A stretch of DNA of 64,000 nt from Aquirufa aurantiipilula (GTDB taxonomy: Bacteria; Bacteroidota; Bacteroidia; Cytophagales; Spirosomataceae). The stretch is taken from NCBI RefSeq assembly GCF_019923745.1, contig NZ_JAANOG010000004.1, positions 1-64,000 on the forward strand, written 5' to 3'. This document shows positions 43,624 through 53,094 of this stretch, one piece after another; the stretch's first letter is position 1, and the number at the start of each line of letters is the position of its first letter. Both the position numbers and the translations under genes were made by a program. Under the pieces are notes generated by a model, which worked only from the letters and a program-made list of their open reading frames with translations, was not told the DNA's origin and made no database searches.

Positions 43624-44946
43624 TTAGAAGAATAAACCTTCGTTTAAGGCATTTAGGGACTCATTTTTATGTTTGGCATCTACCAAAAGGGAGATATTAT
43701 GCTCAGAGGCACCATAAGAAATCATGCGAATCGGAATGTTTTTCATTGCATTCAAAACTTTGATCGCAATACCTTCTTTATCAGCCCAGAAATTCCCAAC
43801 GATGCAAATAATCACTTGGTCTTTATCTGGATCTTCCAATTCCGCAAATTCTCTCAATTCACTCATGATGGAATCAAGGTGGGTGGTTTGGTCAATAGTA
43901 ACCGAAACAGAAACCTCTGAGGTGGTAATCATATCCACCGGAGTTTTATATTTCTCAAATACCTCAAACACTCGCTTCAAGAATCCATATGCATTCAACA
44001 TACGAGTTGAATGAATGTAAATGGCGGTAATATTATCTTTGGCAGCAATAGCCTTGATTTCAACATCAGTTGATTTCTCCGAGATCAAGGTACCATAAGC
44101 ACTAGGCTCCATAGTGTTTTTTAAACGAACCGGAACACCTTTTAATTTGGCAGGAGTAATCGTACTTGGATGTAAGATTTTAGCTCCGAAATAGGCTAAT
44201 TCAGCTGCTTCAGCAAAAGATAATTCACGGATAGGGAAGGTATTCTTCACAATACGTGGGTCATTGTTGTGCATGCCATCGATATCTGTCCAGATTTGAA
44301 CTTCCTCAGCAGCAATGGCTCCTCCAATCAATGAAGCCGTATAATCCGAACCACCACGTTTCAAGTTATCTACTTCTCCTTGTGGATTACGACAAATAAA
44401 ACCTTGGGTTATATAAATTTGCTTTCCTGGTTGTTTTGCTAAAATAGCGCCTAAATTCTCTTCAATTTTCTTTAAGATAGGCTCATTATCTTCATCAATG
44501 ACCATAAAATCCAATGCTGGAAGCAATAGAGAATTGACGCCTTCCTCTTGTAGATAGGCTTCAAAAATTTGTGTAGACAACAATTCACCAAGAGCAACCA
44601 TTTCTTTTTCCTGCTTTGTGCCATACGGGCTCGTAGCAATTAGTTGATCAATGAATGCAAATTCTTTATCCACAATGGATTTTCCTTTTGCTAAACCTAG
44701 TTCAGTTTGGTATAATTCCGACAAAAATGTATCATAGTGATCACGCAGAGCTTTAGCCTTGGATTGAGCCTCAGCTATTTGACCAGCTAATAATGATTCT
44801 GAAATAGATAATAAGGAATTGGTACTTCCCGAAAGAGCTGATAATACCACAATTTTAGCTTTTCCGTCTTCGGTAATCAATTGACGGATTGACTTCATTC
44901 TTTCTGGTTTTCCAACGGAGGTCCCTCCAAATTTCCAAACTTGCAT
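43624..44946 (-). CDS. lysC: Aspartate kinase
   Basis: This 440-residue enzyme phosphorylates aspartate in the first step of lysine, threonine and methionine synthesis. The N-terminal signature is KFGGTSVG and the active-site block is GFICRNPQGEVDNLKRGGSDYTASLIG. Two regulatory ACT domains occupy roughly residues 300-440. There is no fused homoserine dehydrogenase, so it is the monofunctional type. It follows ribH by 18 bp, too short for a lysine riboswitch. lysC is used here as the generic symbol. Confidence 0.95.
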   Translation of the reverse strand: MQVWKFGGTSVGKPERMKSIRQLITEDGKAKIVVLSALSGSTNSLLSISESLLAGQIAEAQSKAKALRDHYDTFLSELYQTELGLAKGKSIVDKEFAFIDQLIATSPYGTKQEKEMVALGELLSTQIFEAYLQEEGVNSLLLPALDFMVIDEDNEPILKKIEENLGAILAKQPGKQIYITQGFICRNPQGEVDNLKRGGSDYTASLIGGAIAAEEVQIWTDIDGMHNNDPRIVKNTFPIRELSFAEAAELAYFGAKILHPSTITPAKLKGVPVRLKNTMEPSAYGTLISEKSTDVEIKAIAAKDNITAIYIHSTRMLNAYGFLKRVFEVFEKYKTPVDMITTSEVSVSVTIDQTTHLDSIMSELREFAELEDPDKDQVIICIVGNFWADKEGIAIKVLNAMKNIPIRMISYGASEHNISLLVDAKHKNESLNALNEGLFF

Positions 44947-44964
44947 ATGGGTTATATTATGGGT

Positions 44965-45441
44965 TTATATAGCTAGCATTTTGATAGCAGTTATGGCCGC
45001 TTCATCGCCCTTGTTTCCATGTTTTCCTCCCGCACGATCCATTGCTTGTTCCTGAGTATTCGGAGTTAATACACCAAAAATGACAGGCTTATCATATTTT
45101 AAACTCACATCTGTAACTCCTTTAGCCACGGCATCACAGATAAAATCAAAATGTCGCGTTTCGCCTTGAATCACACAGCCTAAACAAATGACCGCATCAA
45201 TCTCTGGTTTTTGGGCCAATTTTTGAGCTCCTAAGCTTAATTCAAAACTACCTGGAACTTGAACTCGGTGAATGAATTCAGGTTTAGCTCCATGGGCTAA
45301 TAAGGTATTCACACAACCTTGGTATAAAGCTTCAGTGACCTCCGTGTTCCATTCTGAAACAACCACTGCAAATTGCTTATCATGAATAGCAGGAAGGCTT
45401 TCCGTAGAAAAATCACTTAAATTTTTATGTTGGGATGACAT
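44965..45441 (-). CDS. ribH: 6,7-dimethyl-8-ribityllumazine synthase
   Basis: This is a 158-residue enzyme catalysing the penultimate step of riboflavin synthesis, assembled as a hollow capsid-like oligomer. Motifs seen are VVSEWNTEVTEALYQG, VPGSFELSLGAQ, CLGCVIQGETRHFDFICDAVAKG and VIFGVLTPNTQEQAMDRAGG. The catalytic His is in TRHFDF. It lies 72 bp after a TPR gene and 18 bp before lysC. No FMN riboswitch consensus is visible upstream. Confidence 0.96.
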   Translation of the reverse strand: MSSQHKNLSDFSTESLPAIHDKQFAVVVSEWNTEVTEALYQGCVNTLLAHGAKPEFIHRVQVPGSFELSLGAQKLAQKPEIDAVICLGCVIQGETRHFDFICDAVAKGVTDVSLKYDKPVIFGVLTPNTQEQAMDRAGGKHGNKGDEAAITAIKMLAI

Positions 45442-45461
45442 CTTGAATGGATTAAAACAAT

Positions 45462-45491
45462 AAGGGATAAAAGCTGTTGCTCTTATCCCTT
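45462..45491 (-). terminator. Hairpin between the TPR gene and ribH
   Basis: AAGGGATAA (45462-45470) pairs perfectly with TTATCCCTT (45483-45491), loop 12 bases. On the minus strand it is followed by ATTGTTTTAATC, a poor T-run. It may be a weak terminator or attenuator after the TPR gene, or an mRNA-stabilising stem ahead of ribH. Confidence 0.5.
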
Positions 45492-45513
45492 CCTGATATA
45501 AAAATTTATCTAA

Positions 45514-46191
45514 TTATTCAGAGATAGAGCTTTCTAATTGAGCTTTATATTTCTTAGCAGGTACAGCTTCTGCCGACTCTGGGAATTTTTCCGTGATATC
45601 TGTATAAGTTGCTAAAGCCTCTTTTCCTTGTTTATTAGCTTCATAAGCAGTAGCTAATTTCAAAAGATAGGTAGGGGTAAAGAAATTGTTTGGCTTATAA
45701 TCAGCAGCTTTTTTGTAATAATCAATGGCTTCACCGAACGATTTCTTTTCTACGTAAGCATCTCCAATTAATGAATACGCTCTTGCCTGAACCAGTAAAT
45801 CACCACTGCTGAAGTTCTTCAATTTTTCAATTGATTGATCAAATTTACCTTGTTTTAATAAAGCAATACCTTGATATAAATCAGCTAAATTTTGTGTATT
45901 TCCACCAAATTCATCAGAAATCTTATTTAATTCCTTGGTAGCTTTTGATAAAGAATCAGATTCAAAAGCATAAACAGCTTTGAATAATTTCTTCTCGCCT
46001 TCTTCATCTTGAGTCTGTGTGTACCACTTATACCCTAAGGTTCCAACGACTAAAGCCACGATGATGGCTCCTAAACCTAACACAGATGTTTTATTTTTTT
46101 CAAAAAATCCAGTGACCTTGGTTAATTCTTGTTGTAGCGCCTCTGGGCTTTCAATAATTTCAATCGTTTCTTTAGTTTCTTTCTTTGCCAT
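45514..46191 (-). CDS. Membrane-anchored TPR protein (YfgM-like)
   Basis: This is a 225-residue protein. A cytoplasmic N-terminus (KKETKETIEIIESPEALQQEL) precedes one membrane helix (SVLGLGAIIVALVVGTLGYKWY, about residues 35-56). The periplasmic part holds three to four TPR units (ALLKQGKFDQSIEKLKNF, AYVEKKSFGEAIDYYKKAADY, ATAYEANKQGKEALATYTDI). The topology is that of YfgM/ancillary SecYEG-translocon or BamD-like proteins. The function is not established here. It is the first gene of the leftward run to serS and has a good candidate promoter. Confidence 0.85.
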   Translation of the reverse strand: MAKKETKETIEIIESPEALQQELTKVTGFFEKNKTSVLGLGAIIVALVVGTLGYKWYTQTQDEEGEKKLFKAVYAFESDSLSKATKELNKISDEFGGNTQNLADLYQGIALLKQGKFDQSIEKLKNFSSGDLLVQARAYSLIGDAYVEKKSFGEAIDYYKKAADYKPNNFFTPTYLLKLATAYEANKQGKEALATYTDITEKFPESAEAVPAKKYKAQLESSISE

Positions 46192-46262
46192 ATTACGTCC
46201 TTATTTCAGGAGTCTAATTGTATTGTCCTTATTTTAATGGGGATAGACCCATCAAAGGTTTG

Positions 46263-46294
46263 CAAAATTATAAAATCTCTTTCATTTATATCAA
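46263..46294 (-). promoter_or_regulatory. Candidate promoter of the TPR-ribH-lysC-serS run
   Basis: On the minus strand TTG (46294-46292), a 21-base spacer and TAATTTTG (46270-46263) fit the Bacteroidota -33/-7 pattern. Predicted start near 46256, about 65 bases before the TPR ATG. Confidence 0.5.
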
Positions 46295-46379
46295 TATTAA
46301 TGGAATCTTTTCGGTTTTATTTTCCTGATTCTTTAGTAAATTCGTCGGATTGCGGATTTTTCAAGCATAAATTTAGTTC

Positions 46380-47963
46380 ATGGCATTTTCCCGGATTGAT
46401 CAATTTCAAAAAATTAAAGCAAATGAATCGGAATATGATATTTGTATCATAGGGGGTGGAGCAACAGGTGCCGGGGTAGCGTTGGATGCGGTATTGCGTG
46501 GTTACAAAGTTTTATTGATTGAAAAAGGGGATTTTGCAGGACAAACCTCCTCGAAATCTACCAAATTAGTACATGGCGGTGTTCGTTACTTAGAGCAAGC
46601 TGTACGGAATGTTGATTGGCAACAATTTAAAATGGTGTATAAAGCTTTACATGAACGTAAAGTGATGTTGCAAAATGCACCACATCTAGCTCATCCATTG
46701 GCATTATTGACTCCCTGCTATTCTTGGTGGGACCGAGTTTATTATGGTATTGGGATGTGGTTATACGATCGAATTTCAGGAGTAAGCAATCTGAAAAATA
46801 GTCAAGGTTTAGGTAATCAGCGTATGGCGAAACTTCTTCCTAATCTGAAAGTGAAAGGGATGTCTGGTGGGATTTTGTATTACGACGGTCAGCTAAACGA
46901 CGCACGCTACGCTTTGGCGATATTACAATCAGCCGAAAAAGAAGGTGCTGCCATATTAAACTATTGTGAATTAAGCCATTTTAGTTTAAGTCCCAAAAGC
47001 TTAAAAATCAAAAAGATACACTTTAAGGATTTAATTTCTGGAGATGAACATGAGGTAAGCTGTAAAGTAGTAGTGAACGCAACTGGACCTTTTACTGATC
47101 ATATCCGCCAATTAGCCAATCTTAAGTTGAAACCCAGAATGAAAGTTTCACGAGGCGCTCATATCGTTTTACCTAATTCCTTTTGGTCAGGAGAAACAGC
47201 TTTATTAATTCCTAAAACAGACGACGGGCGGGTGGTCTTCATTATCCCTTGGAGAGATTATGTGCTTGTGGGTACCACAGATGAGCCTGATGAATTGTTG
47301 GAAGATCCTGCCATCAGAGCAGAGGAAGAAGCTTATTTATTGGATTACTTTAATCGTTTTGCCTTACAAAAGGCTAGCCAAGCAGATGTTTGTTCTGGTT
47401 TTGTAGGTCAAAGGCCTTTATTGCAAGTGGGACTTTCTAATGCCATGCAATCAGATACTAAGTCATTAGTCCGCGATCATGAGGTAGAAGTAGACCAAAG
47501 AAGTAAGTTAGTGAGTATTATGGGTGGGAAGTGGACAACTTATCGAGTAATGGCAGAAGATACGATGAATGTGGTAGAGGAAGAGGTTTTGCACCGTCAT
47601 AAACAAAGCTGTCATACCAAAGATTATCTACTTTTTGGGGGAGATAAAATGGACGAGGAACTATGGAATAAACGAATTAAATCACTGAATATTAGCGAAT
47701 TGAGTGCAAGTCATTTGCGTGAAATTTATGGTTTCACTGCTTTGAAAGTGTTGGAGCATTGTGAAGGAGAAAAAGGAGGATTGGAATTAATCCACAGCTC
47801 ATTACCTTATTTACAAGGGGAGTTGAATTATTTGAAGAATTATGAAATGGCGGAATGTTGGGAAGATATTTTGTACCGCCGTTGGGGGATTAGCTTACGA
47901 GATCAAGCGAAGGGACAATTGATTATGGACATAAAAAAAGAGGCTTTCGCCTCCTTTCATTAA
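46380..47963 (+). CDS. glpD: Aerobic glycerol-3-phosphate dehydrogenase (FAD)
   Basis: This 527-residue peripheral membrane flavoprotein oxidises glycerol 3-phosphate to dihydroxyacetone phosphate and passes electrons to quinone. The FAD loop is ICIIGGGATGAGVALDAVLRGY (about residues 22-43), followed by KGDFAGQTSSKSTKLVHGGVRYLEQ, a GlpD hallmark. IPWRDYVLVGTTDEP and IMGGKWTTYRVMAEDTM are also typical. It completes glycerol catabolism with glpF-glpK, which lie ~9 kb away. A one-mismatch -7 element (TAAATTCG, 46337-46344) is upstream. The 3' end overlaps the DUF2795 gene by 4 bp. Confidence 0.96.
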   Translation: MAFSRIDQFQKIKANESEYDICIIGGGATGAGVALDAVLRGYKVLLIEKGDFAGQTSSKSTKLVHGGVRYLEQAVRNVDWQQFKMVYKALHERKVMLQNAPHLAHPLALLTPCYSWWDRVYYGIGMWLYDRISGVSNLKNSQGLGNQRMAKLLPNLKVKGMSGGILYYDGQLNDARYALAILQSAEKEGAAILNYCELSHFSLSPKSLKIKKIHFKDLISGDEHEVSCKVVVNATGPFTDHIRQLANLKLKPRMKVSRGAHIVLPNSFWSGETALLIPKTDDGRVVFIIPWRDYVLVGTTDEPDELLEDPAIRAEEEAYLLDYFNRFALQKASQADVCSGFVGQRPLLQVGLSNAMQSDTKSLVRDHEVEVDQRSKLVSIMGGKWTTYRVMAEDTMNVVEEEVLHRHKQSCHTKDYLLFGGDKMDEELWNKRIKSLNISELSASHLREIYGFTALKVLEHCEGEKGGLELIHSSLPYLQGELNYLKNYEMAECWEDILYRRWGISLRDQAKGQLIMDIKKEAFASFH

Positions 47964-48181
47964 TATTCGTCTTCGTTGAAGAAGAAGTCGTCTTTTGTTG
48001 GGTAATCCGGCCAAATCTCTTCAATGCTTTCAAAAGGTTGTCCATCATCCTCTAATTCTTGCAAGTTCTCTACTACTTCTAGTGGAGATCCTGTACGAAT
48101 TGCGTAGTCAATTAATTCATCTTTTGAAGCAGGCCATGGTGCATCTTCTAAATAGGAGGCAAGTTCTAGTGTCCAGTACAT
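47960..48181 (-). CDS. DUF2795 protein
   Basis: This is a 73-residue acidic protein. The DUF2795 pattern is YLEDAPWPASKDELIDYAIRTGSPLEVVENLQELEDDGQPFESIEEIWPDYP. The fold suggests a small winged-helix-like domain. The family is near-universal in Bacteroidota and of unknown function, and such small genes are usually highly expressed. It is convergent with glpD (4-bp overlap) and has its own leader with a candidate promoter at 48264-48271. Confidence 0.9.
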   Translation of the reverse strand: MYWTLELASYLEDAPWPASKDELIDYAIRTGSPLEVVENLQELEDDGQPFESIEEIWPDYPTKDDFFFNEDEY

Positions 48182-48232
48182 ATGTTTAATTTTAATTCTT
48201 AAAGATTCAAATTTTGGTCCTATTCTCTTTTA

Positions 48233-48271
48233 GATTCTTAAGAATCAAAGATTTATCGGACTGCAAAAGTA
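48233..48271 (-). promoter_or_regulatory. Leader palindrome and candidate promoter of the DUF2795 gene
   Basis: CAAAAGTA at 48264-48271 is TACTTTTG on the minus strand, matching TAnnTTTG, with a predicted start near 48257. The perfect 14-bp palindrome GATTCTTAAGAATC (48233-48246) follows just downstream, and a related ATTCTTAAAGATTC occurs at about 48195-48208. Together they look like an operator pair or a leader structure. Confidence 0.45.
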
Positions 48272-48361
48272 AAATAAAAAAATATTTATGAAAGATTTAT
48301 TTTTTAAATTTTGAATAAATAAAAATAAACTGGTTTTAACGCTTACAGAGCCCCATTTTTT

Positions 48362-49120
48362 ATGTCAAAATCCCGTACTATCTCGGTTGAAGTTTGTAGC
48401 TATTCCCTATATTCCTGTTTAGCAGCTGACCAGGCAGGAGCAGATCGAGTGGAATTATGTGCCTCCCCTTGGGAAGGAGGAACAAGTCCCTCTGCCGGTT
48501 TAGTGGTAGAAGCATTATCTCAAACTTCTTTGGGAATTCATGTGATGGTGAGAGCTAGAGGTGGCGACTTTTGTTATGATTCGCATGAAAAAAAAACGAT
48601 GCTGGCCGAGATAGATCAATTTATTACTTTGGGTGTACATGGTATGGTTATAGGAGCACTTACACCGACTGGAGATATTGACATAAATTTTTTGAAGGAA
48701 GTCAAATACATTGTGGGAGAATCAGCTGAATTAACCTGTCATAGAGCTATCGATGTTTCCCGAGAGCCCATAGAAGTGATGGAAGCTTTGATTGAATTGG
48801 GCTTTGATCGTATTCTGACTTCGGGTCAAAAAAATAAAGCCATGGAAGGGATCGAGGCGATAGCCACTATGGTAGAAGCTTCCCAAGGAAGAATTCAGAT
48901 TATGGCAGGAAGTGGAGTTAATCCTCAAAATTGCTTGCAACTCGTGGATGCGGGTGTGGATGCTGTTCATCTTAGTGCAAGAACCACACGCGAGTCGGAC
49001 ATGATCTACCGTAGACCAGGAATTTCCATGGGGGGAGTTGCAGAAATATCAGAATTTGAGATCGCTTATTCCAGTCAAGAAATTATCCGAGAAACGGTAT
49101 TGAAAATCAAAAATTGTTAA
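48362..49120 (+). CDS. cutC: CutC family protein
   Basis: This is a 252-residue TIM-barrel protein of the copper homeostasis CutC family. Blocks seen are VEVCSYSLYSCLAADQAGADRVELCA, GGTSPSAGL, VMVRARGGDFCY, GVHGMVIGALTPTGDID, TCHRAIDVS, DRILTSGQ and VDAVHLSARTT. A role in copper handling is traditional but disputed; the enzymatic activity is unknown. It is a single gene, convergent with ftsZ (4-bp overlap). Confidence 0.94.
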   Translation: MSKSRTISVEVCSYSLYSCLAADQAGADRVELCASPWEGGTSPSAGLVVEALSQTSLGIHVMVRARGGDFCYDSHEKKTMLAEIDQFITLGVHGMVIGALTPTGDIDINFLKEVKYIVGESAELTCHRAIDVSREPIEVMEALIELGFDRILTSGQKNKAMEGIEAIATMVEASQGRIQIMAGSGVNPQNCLQLVDAGVDAVHLSARTTRESDMIYRRPGISMGGVAEISEFEIAYSSQEIIRETVLKIKNC

Positions 49121-50403
49121 TCTTCGTATAAAGGAGTTTCAATCCATTCATCTTGTGGAATTCGACTCAAATCATACAAAGGAATTTGATTTCTTTGATA
49201 GGTAGGTATGGCAAAGTCGCTTTCATCTGGCCCGCCTTTTTTATAATGGTCTACCATTTTTTGGAAACGTACTTCTTCACTTTCAGTGGAGGCAGAGCTA
49301 GTAGATCCAAACTCATCAAATTCTACGGTGGCACCTGATGTCAGTGATGCTGGCTTATTAGCTGTTCCGTAGTGTCTAGTATCACTGAATAAGAAATCAT
49401 CCAAAGCATTTTGCTCATGTTCAAATCCTGCAGCTATTACTGTTAAGTACAAATCTTCTCCTAAATCATCGTCAGTAGAGAAACCAAATTTCACCATATC
49501 TGCTTGGTCATTAATACGACCATTTAGGTATTCTATGATGATATTTTGCTCGCTCATAACTAGAGCGTGTTCTGTACTCGTAGACACTGTTACCAATATA
49601 CGTTTGGCCCCTTTAATTTCTTGAGAATTCAATAAAGGAGATTCTAATGCTTCAGCAATGGCCTGAAATGCACGGTCTTCGCCTGTTCCTAAGGCAGAAC
49701 TCATCATGGCTTGGCCTGCATTTTTCAATACCTTTTTTACGTCCATAAAGTCCGTATTGATATCCCCAGGTTTGGCAATAACGTCTACCACACTTTTTAC
49801 CGCTTTGGCCAATACATCATCTGCTTTGGCAAAGGCATCTTTGACAGCTAGTTTCTCATAAATTTGAGCGAGCTTATCATTCATGACAACCAGTACAGTA
49901 TCGCAATACGTTTTTAATTCTTGAATACCCGTTAAAGCATACTGGATTTTTTCACGACCTTCCCAGGCGTAGGGCGCAGTAACTACAGCTACCGTCAATA
50001 AGCCTCTTTTTCTGGCAATTTCGGCCACCACTGGAGCTGCACCTGTTCCTGTTCCTCCTCCCATACCAGCAGTGATGAAAAGCATTTCGGTGCCATTGGT
50101 TAATACCGCATTTATTTTTTCAATACTATCTAAAGCAGCTAATTTACCCACTTCTGGATCTGTTCCAGCTCCTAGCCCCTGTTCTCCTAATTTGATTTTG
50201 GTCTTAACAGGATTCGATGCCAAGGCTTGTGAATCTGTATTGCAAATAATCAAATCCGCTCCTTTGATCTTCATATTATCCATGTGGCGCACCGCATTGG
50301 AGCCGCCACCACCAATACCAATTACTTTGATGATGGATTTGAAGGAAGATTCAGGAACAATTTCCATTTTATGATCGAAAAAGGAAGGGTTCTGGTTATT
50401 CAT
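49117..50403 (-). CDS. ftsZ: Cell division protein FtsZ
   Basis: This is a 428-residue tubulin-like GTPase. The nucleotide loop is [15 protein letters not shown] (about residues 107-121). The first Gly-rich loop reads [13 protein letters not shown], with Ser where most FtsZ have Gly. [19 protein letters not shown] and [11 protein letters not shown] follow. The T7 synergy loop NTDFMDV keeps the Asn and both Asp needed for GTP hydrolysis. After a short linker comes [14 protein letters not shown], similar to the FtsA-binding tail, then 16 more residues. The protein is at the short end for Bacteroidota. It lies 62 bp after an M28 peptidase gene, not beside ftsA, so it may be a relocated main copy or a second FtsZ. 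Confidence 0.93.
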   Translation of the reverse strand: MNNQNPSFFDHKMEIVPESSFKSIIKVIGIGGGGSNAVRHMDNMKIKGADLIICNTDSQALASNPVKTKIKLGEQGLGAGTDPEVGKLAALDSIEKINAVLTNGTEMLFITAGMGGGTGTGAAPVVAEIARKRGLLTVAVVTAPYAWEGREKIQYALTGIQELKTYCDTVLVVMNDKLAQIYEKLAVKDAFAKADDVLAKAVKSVVDVIAKPGDINTDFMDVKKVLKNAGQAMMSSALGTGEDRAFQAIAEALESPLLNSQEIKGAKRILVTVSTSTEHALVMSEQNIIIEYLNGRINDQADMVKFGFSTDDDLGEDLYLTVIAAGFEHEQNALDDFLFSDTRHYGTANKPASLTSGATVEFDEFGSTSSASTESEEVRFQKMVDHYKKGGPDESDFAIPTYQRNQIPLYDLSRIPQDEWIETPLYED

Positions 50404-50465
50404 AATGTTACAATGCTTTTAGGGAATTATCTACTAATTGAAATCTAAATCTAAATGGTATACTT

Positions 50466-51956
50466 TTAATCCTTACCCCAGCGCCATTCATTACCTAACT
50501 CTAAATCTCTTCTCAAATTTTGTTTGATAAAGAAATCACGAGTGGAGTAAAAATCTAGTTTTTTTGCTGGAATGGAGTTGGCATTGGCCACACCATATAA
50601 CAGCATTGCTGTGTATTTTACGGTATTTTCTAATTCTTTTTTATTGACCAAATCAAATGAGTCACAGTTGGCATGATAGCAATCTAAAACTCGTTTTTCT
50701 AATCTACCCATGGGAGCACTCGCTGGTATTCCTTCTAGTAAAAACGACTGATGGTCAGAATGTAATCCAGCACTGTTGCTAATCTCATTTCCAAAAGCAG
50801 GGTCTATTGCCTTGATTTTATTACCAATTTCTTTCAACAAAGTAAGTAACTCGTCTCTTCCCCCGGCATTAAAACCAGAAACATTATTGGTCATGTCCAG
50901 ATTAATCATATACACGATTTCATCAATTTCTCCCGTCTTTTTGGCTCTTTCAATGTAAGCCTTGGAACCAAGTAAACCCTCTTCCTCACCCATAAAGGCA
51001 ACAAATTCAATGGTTCTTTTGCTTTTTAATCCCAAAGCCTTAAAGGTTCTAGCAATATCAATCACAGAAAAAGAACCAATTCCATTATCAATGGCACCGG
51101 TGGATAAATCCCATGAATCTAGGTGTCCTCCAATAATGATTTTTTCCTTGCGGTATTTTTTGTTATCTCCTTTTAATGTAGCGACCACATTGCGAGCTTT
51201 AATGGGTTTGCTCACATTATGCATTTCAATTAAACTCAAAAGTCCAGGTTGTTCCAACATCCACTTGCGGATTTCAAGTCCACTTTCCCAACTAATGCAA
51301 ACCGCAGGAATGGATATCAAATTACCTGTCACAGAGGCTGTACCCGTTAGTAATACTTGGCCCTTGACCGTATTGACAAATATTACCCCTATAGCCCCAT
51401 ATTGGATAGCTAATGCTGTTTTTTCAGACCGGTGTAAGTTCTTTTGTCCAGGCTTGGGTTCAACCAAACCTATATTCATCACAGCCACTTTACCTTTGAT
51501 TTGATCTTTTTTTGCTTCAAAATCCACATCAAGTCCATTTCCCATGTCCACCATGGTACCCGTAATATTAGCTTCTACCGGCGTCATAGCCAATGAAACG
51601 ACCGGCACTTCTCTGAAATCGTCTGATTTAGGAGGGGCAATAGACAATGTTACTGTATCTCTAGCCCAGGCTTCTACTTGGAAACCTTGGAATTTAGTAT
51701 CGCGAAAACCATATTTTTTAAAGAGGTTAAAAGCAAATTCCTCCGCTTTTTTTCCTTTTTCACTGCCAGTCAAGCGATGACCCAAGGTCTGACATGCCGT
51801 ACCTAATGATGAATAAGCCAATGAATTTTGGTCAACCTCCTCTTTAATGCGCTTAAATACCGACTCTAAACTTTCTTCCCCACCGATAGTTGGTGTGAAT
51901 CCAAAAGAAGTGATTAAGAAAACAAATACAAAGATGGATAATATACTTCTCTTCAT
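50466..51956 (-). CDS. Secreted M28 family zinc peptidase with PA domain
   Basis: This is a 496-residue protein with signal peptide (about residues 1-21). A protease-associated insert (residues ~120-250, including HRSEKTALAIQYGAIGVIFVN) precedes the catalytic part. Zinc-binding and catalytic blocks are GGHLDSWDLSTGAIDNGIGS (His, Asp), FMGEEEGLLGS (Glu pair), NLDMTNN (Asp) and HSDHQSF (His). It resembles carboxypeptidase Q and glutamate carboxypeptidase II-like enzymes that cleave peptides outside the cytoplasm. It precedes ftsZ in the same direction by 62 bp; a functional link is not evident. Confidence 0.92.
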   Translation of the reverse strand: MKRSILSIFVFVFLITSFGFTPTIGGEESLESVFKRIKEEVDQNSLAYSSLGTACQTLGHRLTGSEKGKKAEEFAFNLFKKYGFRDTKFQGFQVEAWARDTVTLSIAPPKSDDFREVPVVSLAMTPVEANITGTMVDMGNGLDVDFEAKKDQIKGKVAVMNIGLVEPKPGQKNLHRSEKTALAIQYGAIGVIFVNTVKGQVLLTGTASVTGNLISIPAVCISWESGLEIRKWMLEQPGLLSLIEMHNVSKPIKARNVVATLKGDNKKYRKEKIIIGGHLDSWDLSTGAIDNGIGSFSVIDIARTFKALGLKSKRTIEFVAFMGEEEGLLGSKAYIERAKKTGEIDEIVYMINLDMTNNVSGFNAGGRDELLTLLKEIGNKIKAIDPAFGNEISNSAGLHSDHQSFLLEGIPASAPMGRLEKRVLDCYHANCDSFDLVNKKELENTVKYTAMLLYGVANANSIPAKKLDFYSTRDFFIKQNLRRDLELGNEWRWGKD

Positions 51957-52058
51957 GGATTAGTTTAAATAGGATGCAGGCGTATGATTCAGAAATTTAC
52001 TTTTTTTTGAGCAAAATACCAATTCGTTTCAACAGGTTTTTACAGAAATAAACATTTA

Positions 52059-53087
52059 TTAAAGCAAGCATTCAGTACTTCCCGGTTTTTTCAAAAGTTT
52101 ACACCAAAACTCCTTTTCTTTTTCTGGAATCGCTTTTTCTCCGTAATAATTTTTAACCCTTACTACTGCTTGGTCAACCTGCTTTTTATCCAAATCAATT
52201 AACACTTCCAAGTAGATAAATCGTGCGGCAATTTGCTGAGGTTTTAATCCTATGGCCTGTAATCCATTTTTCAAACGCTGTAGTCGCTCAGGACTGTAGG
52301 TTCTAGCTCGACCACTGTATAAACTTGTCATGATTGTGTTTTCCGCCGTTTGTTTCACTTCCAAACTATCAAATTTACTTTCGTAGTTTTTTAAATGAGT
52401 GATGAAATGTTGGAAAAGGGCATTATTATCATCCATCATGACTTTTTGAATCAGCAAAAAACTGGTTTGCCCCTCATACTCCTCTGGCTTAATCAATTGA
52501 ACTAAGTCATTGACCAAGGTCACATTTTTCAGCGTATCTAAACTTAAACGTGTGAAATAGGCAGCCGAAATCATGTTTTCTTTATTTCTCTCACCAGCAG
52601 TATATCTTTCGAGTAACTGAGCTTGGTTTTGCATCGGGTTTTTAGCCGCATCCAACAATTGAATTATACCTTTCACGGAATTAGTAGCCTCTCCAACAGG
52701 TTCTATATTCCAAACTTTCCCTTGGGGAGAAAAAACAATAAATGAAGGTGTTGACGGGATGAATATTTTGCGAGAACGTAAAAATGCATTGTTTTCTCGC
52801 TTGCTTAAATCTAACTGATAAGCATGGTAGTTTTTGTCTAAATACGTCTTGATAGCAGGTAAAGCCAAGGTTTTGTCATAGGCGATACAATGCGAACATG
52901 TGGGTAAAAAGGCTTCAAAAAATACCGGCATGTTTTCTTTTGCCGCTTTTTTGAATATTTCATCTAGGGAAATAAATGGTCTAAAAGATTTATTTTGATC
53001 AATTTTTTGTGCTAAAGTCGGTTGCAACAAGCACAAACTGAGAAATAGTATCAAAGAAGATAGGCGCATACACATATTTTTTTTCAA
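52059..53087 (-). CDS. Exported thioredoxin-like protein
   Basis: This is a 342-residue protein. A signal peptide (MRLSSLILFLSLCLLQPTLA) starts at the third in-frame Met, so translation may begin at 53069. The N-terminal ~150 residues are thioredoxin-like with active-site PTCSHC (CxxC), in the same arrangement as DsbD-C or thioredoxin_7 domains. The C-terminal ~190 residues are helical and unrecognised. It likely handles disulfides or thiol oxidation in the periplasm. It follows yifB by 7 bp. Confidence 0.82.
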   Translation of the reverse strand: MKKNMCMRLSSLILFLSLCLLQPTLAQKIDQNKSFRPFISLDEIFKKAAKENMPVFFEAFLPTCSHCIAYDKTLALPAIKTYLDKNYHAYQLDLSKRENNAFLRSRKIFIPSTPSFIVFSPQGKVWNIEPVGEATNSVKGIIQLLDAAKNPMQNQAQLLERYTAGERNKENMISAAYFTRLSLDTLKNVTLVNDLVQLIKPEEYEGQTSFLLIQKVMMDDNNALFQHFITHLKNYESKFDSLEVKQTAENTIMTSLYSGRARTYSPERLQRLKNGLQAIGLKPQQIAARFIYLEVLIDLDKKQVDQAVVRVKNYYGEKAIPEKEKEFWCKLLKKPGSTECLL

Positions 53088-53094
53088 AAATACA

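Noticed and set aside
45442-45513. FMN riboswitch ahead of ribH
   Set aside because: The 72-bp gap holds one simple hairpin and is too short for the RFN element.
50962-51504. Plus-strand frame of 180 codons inside the M28 peptidase gene
   Set aside because: Antisense shadow of a strongly conserved enzyme; no signal, domain or start context of its own.
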